In this document: piece by piece, positions 18,553 to 25,821 of the stretch
Layout of the letters: each line of letters starts with the position of its first letter
How positions within the stretch are numbered: position 1 is the stretch's first letter
Assembly: GCA_002427505.1 (NCBI GenBank)
Contig: DIRJ01000039.1
Span: forward strand, 36,619-88,827
Length of the DNA: 52,209 bases
Direction of reading: 5' to 3'
From: Mageeibacillus sp. UBA5439
GTDB lineage: Bacteria; Bacillota; Clostridia; Saccharofermentanales; DTU023
Made by a program: the position numbers and the translations under genes
The notes under the pieces: model-generated
The model's database searches: none
Told to the model about the DNA's origin: nothing
The model's input: only the letters and a program-made list of their open reading frames with translations

Positions 18553-18588
18553 TTGCTGACAAATTACTCCTTAATCAAGATCCATACA

Positions 18589-18927
18589 TTATTCGTTTAC
18601 GTGCTCTTTGCCGACATCATATATAGCGATCACGTGATCATCGGACAGGCTATAGTAGATATATTTTCCGTCCCGGCGTGCTTTAACCAGGTTGTTCTGA
18701 CGCAAGATGCGCAGCTGATGAGAAATTGCCGAGTCTGATAGTGATAAAAGCACAGCCAGATCGCTGACACAGAGCTCGCTCAGGCGCAAAGCCGAGATGA
18801 TCTGAACGCGCGTGTTATCGCCCATAACTGAAAAGAGATCAGCCAGCCGTGACATTTCATCTCCTCGGGGCATCTGCTCTCTGATTGCCGGTAAATCACA
18901 GTGACATTTCCCTTCTAGTTGTGACAT
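18589..18927 (-). CDS. ArsR/SmtB-family metal-responsive repressor
   Basis: A 112-residue winged-helix repressor. The DNA-reading helix is LSDSAISHQLRILRQNNLV. The alpha-5 zinc site of SmtB is complete: Asp96, His98, His109 and Glu112 in DDHVIAIYDVGKEHVNE. A CadC-like site is partly present: Cys8-His9-Cys10 near the N-terminus and Cys53 in ELCVSDLA, where CadC has CVC and here the second Cys is Ser55. The start at 18927 has GGAGGAGGG 4 bases before it; the frame opens earlier at a TTG without a site. It likely represses itself and the ATPase downstream. Confidence 0.92.
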   Translation of the reverse strand: MSQLEGKCHCDLPAIREQMPRGDEMSRLADLFSVMGDNTRVQIISALRLSELCVSDLAVLLSLSDSAISHQLRILRQNNLVKARRDGKYIYYSLSDDHVIAIYDVGKEHVNE

Positions 18928-18962
18928 ACATCCCTCCTCCTGCTTTACATTTTGATAATTGC

Positions 18963-18978
18963 TCAAGTGTTAAATTGA
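18963..18978. promoter_or_regulatory. Probable ArsR/CadC-type operator
   Basis: TCAA-N8-TTGA (18963-18978), the same half-site arrangement as the CadC operator core. It touches the -10 box of the minus-strand promoter and covers its start site, so a bound repressor would block transcription of the repressor-ATPase unit. Confidence 0.55.
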
Positions 18979-19006
18979 TCATAGGAGATGAGAGCAGTAT
19001 TGTCAA
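18978..19006 (-). promoter_or_regulatory. Promoter of the metal repressor-ATPase operon
   Basis: Read on the minus strand: TTGACA (19006-19001), 17-base spacer, TATGAT (18983-18978). Near-consensus. It is back to back with the cobalamin operon promoter, with only 19 bases between the two -35 boxes. Confidence 0.8.
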
Positions 19007-19025
19007 GGAGAAAGCCTGCTAATGC

Positions 19026-19054
19026 TTGACGGTCTTTAAGGGAGAATCTATACT
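19026..19054 (+). promoter_or_regulatory. Promoter of the cobalamin-uptake operon
   Basis: TTGACG (19026-19031), 17-base spacer, TATACT (19049-19054). Transcription should begin near 19061, upstream of the riboswitch aptamer. Confidence 0.8.
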
Positions 19055-19094
19055 TTATGCACAAAGTCAATTGCAAGCTTGATTGACTGCATAG

Positions 19095-19270
19095 AGTACG
19101 GAATATAGCAAAAGCTATGTGGGAAACAGGTGCAAAACCTGTGCGGTGCCGCCGCTGTAAGTGACTAATTAGCTCCGGGCCAAAGGCAGCCACTGACCTC
19201 AGTCGGGAAGGCGGAGTTAAGGGAAAGAGCCGGGTCACGAGCCAGAAGACCGATCTGTTACTCTGACAGA
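19095..19270 (+). ncRNA. Cobalamin riboswitch aptamer
   Basis: Contains the conserved core of the B12 riboswitch (RF00174 class): GGGAAACAGGTGCAAAACC near 19121, the CGCCGCTGTAA region at about 19148-19160, the B12 box GCCACTG at 19189-19195, GGGAAGGCGG at about 19205-19214, and the closing GAGCCAGAAGACC at 19239-19251. A small TCTGT/ACAGA hairpin (19254-19270) follows and may be part of the expression platform. Boundaries are approximate. It leads directly into a terminator and then the DUF4430/ECF operon. Confidence 0.93.
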
Positions 19271-19321
19271 AGGATAACAACGGATCATTGTTTCCCCTGA
19301 GTATATAAGAAATGTGTAAAC

Positions 19322-19351
19322 GGCTACATCTCTCGGATTTGTAGCTTTTTT
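19322..19351 (+). terminator. Riboswitch-controlled terminator
   Basis: GCTACA (19323-19328 region) pairs with TGTAGC (19340-19345), followed by six T residues and a further T-rich stretch. It lies between aptamer and first start codon, so cobalamin binding most likely shuts the operon down by premature termination. The exact antiterminator pairing was not worked out. Confidence 0.8.
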
Positions 19352-19400
19352 CTTTTTCAGAAAAATCGGGAGACAACTCATTAACCCGGAGGAGGTATTA

Positions 19401-21341
19401 ATGAAGAAGTACAGGAAAAAACTAGTTGCTTTATTTATCAGCTTAGTGATGATCTCCGGCCTGTTTCCGGTGCAGGCTTTTGCATCTGAGCAAGATGACA
19501 GCATGCTGACAGCATCGGCAGGCTTAGAGACAACTGAGGCAGCGGCAGAAGCAGTCACCGGAAACTTCGTTCTTGTCGGATCCTCTCTGAACCCATCGCC
19601 TGAAGAAAATCCATATGCAATATGGCTGGAAGTCCCCTTCAGCGCAGCTGCCGGTAGCAATGCTCAGGAACTGACTGACAGCATACTGGCTGCTAATAAC
19701 TATACCGTGTCATACGCATCTTCTGATTTCGGAGATTATCTGAACAAGATTACTCCTCCTGCAGAGGAAACGACACAGTTCGAGTTGGAGGGCGGTGTGA
19801 CCAACGGCAGCGCTTCCGGCTGGATGTGGTCCTTAAATGATGAATGGGCGCCGACCGGAGCCAAGGAATATATTGTTCAGGAAGGTGATGAGATCCGCTG
19901 GTATTTTATTAATGACTGGCAGCAAGACTATAGCGGCCATCCTGACAAGTTTATCCCTGCCGAGGAAAGCAGTCCGACTCTGATTAACCCCGATGCTTAC
20001 GCAGCCAGACCTTCACATCTGACATCCTGGTGGCCTGCATTCGGCGGCTCTATGGACCACAACAGCGTGAAAGAACTGGATCTGGAGATCGACGTCTTCG
20101 CTAAGGGCGAGACTTTCACCTTCCAAAAAGAAGGTGGCTGGATGGATTCCTTCTCTGATCCCTTACAGGTCGGTGACTGGATCTATGTAGTTTTTTCTGA
20201 TACCCTCTATAAACTTAACCGGGACGGTTCGGTTAATGCTGAGGCTAAACTTGAGTTCATGATTGATTCAACATCCCGTCTGGCCTATGCTGACGGCCTG
20301 GTGTTTGTGCCGATCAAGTATGGTAAAGTGCAGGCACTCACCGCTGACAATTTGACCACCGTCTGGATAGCAAGAGCTCCTGAACAAATTTTGTTGCCGA
20401 ATCCGGACACTGAAGAGATGGAGGCTCAGGATCAACAGTCGCTGTCGACTCTTACGGCTGCCAACGGTCTGCTTTACCAGGGAACTTGTACGGTGGGCTG
20501 GAGTCCACGTTCTTATGGCGGTTCTTTCCGTGCCCTTAGCCTTGCTGATGGCAGTACTGTCTGGGAATACTCTTCAACTGAGACCGGATTTTATTGGAGT
20601 GGCGGCGCTTTGCTAAACGGCGTTGTGGTAGTTGGTAACGATCTGGGTGAGGTATTCGCCTTTGATGCTGCCAACGGCAACATAGTGGACAAGCTAACTT
20701 TGCCCCTTGCCGCCGACGGTTTAGCACCTGCAATTCGTACAACAATGATCCCCTCAGGCAATCGGGTTTATTTTATATCACAGCAAGACGGCAGCTTGCA
20801 TCGTCTGAATGTTAATTCTGATGGCAGCTTTGGAGCCCTGAAGACTGTAAGCTTCTCTGCCGGAGGCAGTACAGCTACTCCTGCGATTTTAGATGGAAAA
20901 GTCTATGCCGCCGGTCCCGGCACCTTATCAATAATTAACGCAGATACAATGAAAGTTGAAAAGAGTTATGACATAGATGGCGCAATTCAGGGAACACCAC
21001 TTGTTGTTAAAGACAAGAGCGGCAGCACATATGTGTTTTTCACGATTAACAAGGAACCCGGTGCCCTGTATGGCATAGCGACTGACCAGGATACGGTCCA
21101 CACAATTTATACGCCGGCCGAGTCGCAACAGAACTGGTGTATGGCTTCCGTGTCAGTATCTGCTGACGGTAATCTGTACTATAGTAACGATTCCCATACC
21201 TTCTTTGCAGTAAAGCTGGCAGAAAAATTGCCTGTTACCGGCGAATATGATTCAGCACAGCTCCTGCTTAGTAGTTTATTCTTCGTCCTGGCAGCTGCGG
21301 TGCTGATCATTCGTGCCAGACGCAAGAGAGTAAATGAATAA
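19401..21341 (+). CDS. Wall-anchored DUF4430 (transcobalamin-like) plus beta-propeller protein
   Basis: A 646-residue surface protein. It has a signal peptide (1-29, ending in QAFAS), a DUF4430-like domain (about 75-173, with WMWSLNDEWAPTGAKEYIVQ and EGDEIRWYFINDW), then about 390 residues of repeated PQQ/WD-like propeller blades (for example ADGLVFVPIKYGKVQALTA, NGVVVVGNDLGEVFAFDAA, LDGKVYAAGPGTLSII). At the end is a sortase signal LPVTG (610-614) with a hydrophobic stretch and basic tail. DUF4430 is related to the C-terminal cobalamin-capping domain of transcobalamin. As the first gene after a B12 riboswitch it probably captures cobalamin at the cell surface. GGAGGAGG precedes the ATG. Ligand binding is inferred. 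Confidence 0.85.
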   Translation: MKKYRKKLVALFISLVMISGLFPVQAFASEQDDSMLTASAGLETTEAAAEAVTGNFVLVGSSLNPSPEENPYAIWLEVPFSAAAGSNAQELTDSILAANNYTVSYASSDFGDYLNKITPPAEETTQFELEGGVTNGSASGWMWSLNDEWAPTGAKEYIVQEGDEIRWYFINDWQQDYSGHPDKFIPAEESSPTLINPDAYAARPSHLTSWWPAFGGSMDHNSVKELDLEIDVFAKGETFTFQKEGGWMDSFSDPLQVGDWIYVVFSDTLYKLNRDGSVNAEAKLEFMIDSTSRLAYADGLVFVPIKYGKVQALTADNLTTVWIARAPEQILLPNPDTEEMEAQDQQSLSTLTAANGLLYQGTCTVGWSPRSYGGSFRALSLADGSTVWEYSSTETGFYWSGGALLNGVVVVGNDLGEVFAFDAANGNIVDKLTLPLAADGLAPAIRTTMIPSGNRVYFISQQDGSLHRLNVNSDGSFGALKTVSFSAGGSTATPAILDGKVYAAGPGTLSIINADTMKVEKSYDIDGAIQGTPLVVKDKSGSTYVFFTINKEPGALYGIATDQDTVHTIYTPAESQQNWCMASVSVSADGNLYYSNDSHTFFAVKLAEKLPVTGEYDSAQLLLSSLFFVLAAAVLIIRARRKRVNE

Positions 21342-21357
21342 AGCAGAGATTAATCAG

Positions 21358-21386
21358 CTTAAGCCCGCTGCTAAAGCGGGCTTAAG
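21358..21386 (+). other. Intercistronic hairpin overlapping a ribosome site
   Basis: CTTAAGCCCGCT (21358-21369) pairs perfectly with AGCGGGCTTAAG (21375-21386) over a 5-base loop. There is no T tract, so it is not a clear terminator. Its 3' arm runs into AAGGAG, the ribosome site of the following lipoprotein gene, so it may set the translation ratio of the two DUF4430 genes or protect the mRNA end. Confidence 0.7.
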
Positions 21387-21397
21387 GAGTTATACAG

Positions 21398-22159
21398 ATG
21401 GAAGTTAATAGAAGAAGCAAAACTAAGGCTAAGATCATTCTGGCCCTGATTCTGACCTTTAGCATGAGCCTTATGCTTTTGAGCGCCTGTGCTGTTGGGG
21501 ATGAAAATCAAGCTGCAGGATTGGAAAGCCGGACCAGCCGGACCGGAGAGACGGTGCAAGACAGTGAAACTAAGCTGTCTGAAAGCAGCAAGCCGGATCC
21601 GACCGGGAGCAGTAATAAAACTGATGTCACTAAAACAAGTACAGGGCCGACAGAAATATCGCAGGAGAATCGGACGTCTGAACCGGCCAGCTCAAGTGCC
21701 AGTAGGGCAGATATCTCAAAAACAACTGCCGGAACGACAGAAAGTGCCACAGCACAAACAACTGCCGTAGCAACGGCAAGCGGCAAAGTCACTGTTTATT
21801 TGTCAGTTAATTGTGCCAACCTGCTGAAGGCTAATGTGAGCTCAGCAGCGGACTATGCGCCGGATGGAGTGATGCTGTCCCATAAGGAGATTGTTCTGGA
21901 CCCCGGCAGTACAGTATTTGACGCTCTTAAGCAGGGTGGCCTGGTAATTAGTGCCAGCAACAACTTTTTAGGTATATATGTGTCGGCGATTCAGGGTATA
22001 AGCGAGGGCGCAGCCGGTGCCGGCAAGGGTGGCTGGGTTTACTCAGTAAACGGAGTATTTCCCAACTATCCGGTCTCGAGCGTGACAGTTGAGCAAGGTG
22101 ATGAAATCTCTTTTCATTACACAATAACTCCGGGTGATGTGCCGGGATCACCCTTCTGA
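21398..22159 (+). CDS. DUF4430 lipoprotein (transcobalamin-like binding protein)
   Basis: A 253-residue lipoprotein. The lipobox LLSAC places the lipidated Cys at residue 31. A Ser/Thr-rich linker of about 95 residues follows, then a single DUF4430 domain (about 130-245). This has the strand KVTVYLSVNCANLL, the DPGSTVFDALKQ motif and GGWVYSVNGVFPNYPVSSVTVEQGDEI, which are hallmarks of the family. The layout (lipid anchor, flexible stalk, small binding domain) suits handing a ligand from the wall to the membrane importer encoded next. Cobalamin or a corrinoid is the expected ligand from the riboswitch context. Confidence 0.87.
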   Translation: MEVNRRSKTKAKIILALILTFSMSLMLLSACAVGDENQAAGLESRTSRTGETVQDSETKLSESSKPDPTGSSNKTDVTKTSTGPTEISQENRTSEPASSSASRADISKTTAGTTESATAQTTAVATASGKVTVYLSVNCANLLKANVSSAADYAPDGVMLSHKEIVLDPGSTVFDALKQGGLVISASNNFLGIYVSAIQGISEGAAGAGKGGWVYSVNGVFPNYPVSSVTVEQGDEISFHYTITPGDVPGSPF

Positions 22160-22188
22160 ATTCCGGGGCCGGACAAAAAAGTGGAGTA

Positions 22189-24909
22189 GTGTTTTTGAAG
22201 TCTGCTAAGAGAAAATTTATGAATTTGCGGGCGACACACCCGTCGCTGTTACTCCTCTACTTTTTCTCGGTATTGATCTTTGCTATGCTGACATTGAACC
22301 CGGTCTATCTGCTGTTGTCTTTTCTCGCTGCTCTGGCTCTGAACCTGTATCTGGAGGGAGCAGCGAAGCTGCTGCGCTTTTTCCGCTCTTTCATCCCTCT
22401 GCATCTCCTGATTGTACTGGCTAATGCACTTTTCAGCGGTAACGGGCTTACCGTTCTCTTTTACCTGCGCCTGCGGCCTGTGACTCTGGAAAGTGCCATC
22501 TATGGTTTCGCAGCCGGCCTGATGCTGCTGACCATCCTGCTCTGGTTCCGCGCCTATCAGGAAGTCTCCAGCTCCGACCAGCTCCTGTCTGTGGGCGGCA
22601 AGCGTTTTCCCGTCACAAGCCTGCTTCTGGGCATGGTTTTGCGCTATGTCCCTGACACGGTCGAGCATGGACACAAGGTCAAGATGAGCCAGAAGGCGCT
22701 CCTGGGTGAGGAAAAAATGCCGCGCCGGGAAAGTCTTGCTTTTTATACACGGATGTCGTCAGTGCTGATGAGCTGGAGTATGGAAAATGCACTGGATACA
22801 AGCATCGCCATGCGGGCAAAAGGTTACCCTTCTGATCGTCGCAGCAACTATAAACGCGATCGCTTCAGTGTTTATGATGCAGCCGGCCTGGTCTTTCTCC
22901 TGCTGATGATTGCCTTGCAGATAGTGGGATTTGCTACCCGGACACACTCTTTTCAGTATTATCCAACCCTGGCACTGCCTGCAGATATTCCGGCAACATC
23001 CTGGCGCTTGCTGATATTAGTTTTTTACGTATTGTATTTATTCTTTCCCTTCTATCTTGAACTAATGGAATGGTGGGGCAGAAAGCAAATACTGCGCGCG
23101 GAAAGTCAATTCAGCGGCCAGAGAAAAACCGGTCTTTTGATGGAGCGGGAAACAGATACGAGCAAGCCTGAAATGAAAAAGATGAATCACAGGAATAATT
23201 TTGCAGCCGACCCCGGAAGTGAATATCAGGCGGATCACTACGATCCGGTTTTTGCGGCAGAGCTGAAGAACTTATCTTTTGCTTATCCGGGCGCGGAGCC
23301 TAAAGCACTCGACGAGCTCTCTGTAACTTTCGAACGCAGCAGCCTTAGTCTGCTAACCGGCAGCTCAGGCAGCGGCAAGACAACGCTCTTGCGAATGCTG
23401 TCACCTGTTCTGACTCCGGCCGGTAAGCTCAGCGGCAGCAGATTTATTTATGGAAAAGACGGCTCAGCTTATAAAATGGCGGATTCTGCTGTACAGATAG
23501 GCTTTGTGCAGCAGAATCCGGACAATCAGATTATCCTCGACAGTGTCTGGCATGAACTGGCTTTCGGCCTTGAAAATCAGGGCTTATCCAATCAGGATAT
23601 CGAAAGGCGTCTGGCGGAAACTTCGATCTTTTTCGGCATCAGTGACTGGATGGATCGCAGGGTATCTGAATTATCCGGCGGAGAAAAACAGATCCTCAAT
23701 TTAGCCTCCAGCCTTGTTATGCAGCCTGACTTGCTGCTTCTGGATGAGCCAATGGCCCAACTCGACCCCATCGCACGCAAACGCTTTCTCTCCATGTTAG
23801 GGCGTGTCAAGGATGAGACCGGTACTACAATAATTATTTCAGAGCATATCGTTGATGACCTTCTGCCGCATGCGGACCAGGTTATTTTGCTTGAAAACGG
23901 CAAACTGAACTTCTGCGGCAGCGCAGAGGAATATGTGAATAATCTGCTGGAGACGAATAACAAATTTCAGATATCAATTCCCTTATCTGCACGTATGGCA
24001 GCTGCAAGTGGAGTCAGAGCAAAGACAAGTGAAATCAGGCTGCCTTTAACCGTACGTGAGGGCAGGCAGTTTCTGCTCGACCGGCAGAAACTGCCGCTGC
24101 AAACCAGCAATATAAATGATCCCGCAACGGATGTCCTCGGTGAAGGAGAGACTGTTTTGTCAGCCCGGGATATCTGGTTCCGCTACGAAAAAGATGCGCC
24201 CTTTATTTTGCGCGGGGCCTCCTTAAACATTAAAAAAGGCGAGCTGCACGCGCTTCTGGGAGGCAATGGTTCCGGCAAGAGCACTCTGATGTATATTCTG
24301 AGTCGCAGCCTGCCGGCCTTGCGCGGCAAGATCCAGAGAACAGAAGATCAGGAAGTGGCCATGCTGAACCAAAATCCCATGGCGGTGTTTTCACAAGATA
24401 CAGTGTGGGACGAATTAATGGAGTTTCATCAGCGTTTTGCTTATGACAGTACAGAGGTTCAGAAAATAATGGAACGATTAAAGCTGAGTCATCTGAACGC
24501 CCGTCATCCCTATGATCTGTCCGGAGGTGAAATGCAGAAGACTGCGCTGGCAAAAGCACTCCTCACAAAACCGGATCTGCTGTTGCTGGATGAACCCGTT
24601 AAAGGTTTAGATCCTGTGGCCAGGCGGGAGCTGGCTGCAATTTTAGACGAATTAAAGCAGAGCGGCATGACCATGATTCTCGTCACGCACGATCTGGACT
24701 TTATCGCGCAGCTGGCTGACCGTTGCTCCATGCTTTTTGACGGACATGTTGAGGGCAGCGCTCCGACCAAAGAGTTTTTTGCCGGAAATGCCTATTTCAC
24801 CACAACAGCACACCGCCTGAGCAGAGGCATCTTTCCTGCAGTTGTGACGGAAGAAGATCTGCTGAGCCATATGCGCTCAGTCCATTCAGATGAAGCAAGC
24901 CATGACTGA
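22189..24909 (+). CDS. Fused ECF transporter: EcfT transmembrane part plus two EcfA ATPases
   Basis: A 906-residue single-chain energy-coupling module. Residues 1 to about 320 form the EcfT part, with five to six membrane segments and the coupling-helix region around AMRAKGYPSDRR. ATPase 1 has Walker A GSSGSGKTT (about 390), LSGGEKQ (about 495) and LLLLDEPMAQLDP. ATPase 2 has GGNGSGKST (about 690), LSGGEMQ (about 778) and LLLLDEPVKGLDP. EcfT, EcfA1 and EcfA2 are usually separate proteins; here order T-A-A is in one chain. The GTG at 22189 lies only 2 bases after GGAG; the in-frame TTG at 22195 has better spacing. It overlaps the S-component gene by 20 bases or less. Confidence 0.92.
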   Translation: MFLKSAKRKFMNLRATHPSLLLLYFFSVLIFAMLTLNPVYLLLSFLAALALNLYLEGAAKLLRFFRSFIPLHLLIVLANALFSGNGLTVLFYLRLRPVTLESAIYGFAAGLMLLTILLWFRAYQEVSSSDQLLSVGGKRFPVTSLLLGMVLRYVPDTVEHGHKVKMSQKALLGEEKMPRRESLAFYTRMSSVLMSWSMENALDTSIAMRAKGYPSDRRSNYKRDRFSVYDAAGLVFLLLMIALQIVGFATRTHSFQYYPTLALPADIPATSWRLLILVFYVLYLFFPFYLELMEWWGRKQILRAESQFSGQRKTGLLMERETDTSKPEMKKMNHRNNFAADPGSEYQADHYDPVFAAELKNLSFAYPGAEPKALDELSVTFERSSLSLLTGSSGSGKTTLLRMLSPVLTPAGKLSGSRFIYGKDGSAYKMADSAVQIGFVQQNPDNQIILDSVWHELAFGLENQGLSNQDIERRLAETSIFFGISDWMDRRVSELSGGEKQILNLASSLVMQPDLLLLDEPMAQLDPIARKRFLSMLGRVKDETGTTIIISEHIVDDLLPHADQVILLENGKLNFCGSAEEYVNNLLETNNKFQISIPLSARMAAASGVRAKTSEIRLPLTVREGRQFLLDRQKLPLQTSNINDPATDVLGEGETVLSARDIWFRYEKDAPFILRGASLNIKKGELHALLGGNGSGKSTLMYILSRSLPALRGKIQRTEDQEVAMLNQNPMAVFSQDTVWDELMEFHQRFAYDSTEVQKIMERLKLSHLNARHPYDLSGGEMQKTALAKALLTKPDLLLLDEPVKGLDPVARRELAAILDELKQSGMTMILVTHDLDFIAQLADRCSMLFDGHVEGSAPTKEFFAGNAYFTTTAHRLSRGIFPAVVTEEDLLSHMRSVHSDEASHD

Positions 24910-25624
24910 GTTTGAGCGAGGAATAAAGCCGACGGAGAGGGCAGCTATGCATTTACCCGCCATATTTTCCTTGATCTTTTTGCCGGTTTCGCTCTTGCTT
25001 TTGGCCTGTTATCAGCCGGAACAGACAGCCCTCTTGTCTTTTGTAGCGGTAATTGCAGCCTTGCTGCCGTTTTTTATCAGTTTTGAAAGGCGCAGCTGGC
25101 AGGTGCGCAATCTGCTGCCGATAGTCGTAATGGCGGCTCTGGCGACAGCCGGCCGCCTGCTCTTTGCTGCTGCTCCGAATTTCAAGCCGGTCTTGTCAAT
25201 AATTATTATAACTGCTATCTCCTTCGGGCCGGCAAGCGGCTTTATGACCGGAGCATTAACAGCCCTGGCCTCTAATCTTTTTTTTGGTCAGGGTCCTTGG
25301 ACACCGTGGCAGATGTACGGCTTCGGCCTGGTAGGTTACCTGGCGGGTGTGTTACAGCAGCGGGCAGTCTTTAAACGTCCGCTATTTGTCTATGTTTATG
25401 GTTTCCTTTCTGCTTTTCTCTACGGTATTATTCTTGATACCTGGCATCTTATCAGCTTTCTGCGACCTGTAACCTGGCAGGGTGCTGTGATCATTTATGG
25501 GCAGGGTGCCATCTTCAATCTGCTGCTGGCCATAGCCACAGTGGTCTTCCTCATCCCGATCCGCGCACCGTGGACGCGCCAGCTGGATCGAATTAAACGG
25601 AAGTTTGATCTTTTAGCCGGATAA
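24890..25624 (+). CDS. ECF transporter S component, probably cobalamin-specific
   Basis: A 244-residue protein (240 if started at ATG 24902) with about six to seven membrane segments. The motif block AGRLLFAAAPNFKPVLSI, SFGPASGFMTGALTALASN and FFGQGPWTPWQMYGFG is that of the CbrT-like substrate-binding subunits of ECF importers. It overlaps the end of the fused T-A-A gene, so the two are co-translated. With the B12 riboswitch and DUF4430 proteins upstream, cobalamin or a corrinoid precursor is the most likely substrate. Both possible starts overlap the upstream stop. Confidence 0.85.
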   Translation: MKQAMTEFERGIKPTERAAMHLPAIFSLIFLPVSLLLLACYQPEQTALLSFVAVIAALLPFFISFERRSWQVRNLLPIVVMAALATAGRLLFAAAPNFKPVLSIIIITAISFGPASGFMTGALTALASNLFFGQGPWTPWQMYGFGLVGYLAGVLQQRAVFKRPLFVYVYGFLSAFLYGIILDTWHLISFLRPVTWQGAVIIYGQGAIFNLLLAIATVVFLIPIRAPWTRQLDRIKRKFDLLAG

Positions 25625-25821
25625 GATTCTGCTATAATAGATATTCGCTTATACAGATCAAGGTCAGCACTGCAGCTCAAAGTGCGCAAACAGCATATTT
25701 ACTGCCCGTTTGCCCGGGCTAACGTGCTAAAATAGTTTTGAATCCATCAAGATATGCTCAGCTTGCTTTTAAATAGTTTTGGCTTGGAATAGAGCAACAA
25801 TTGGAAGGAGATATTGTCCTG

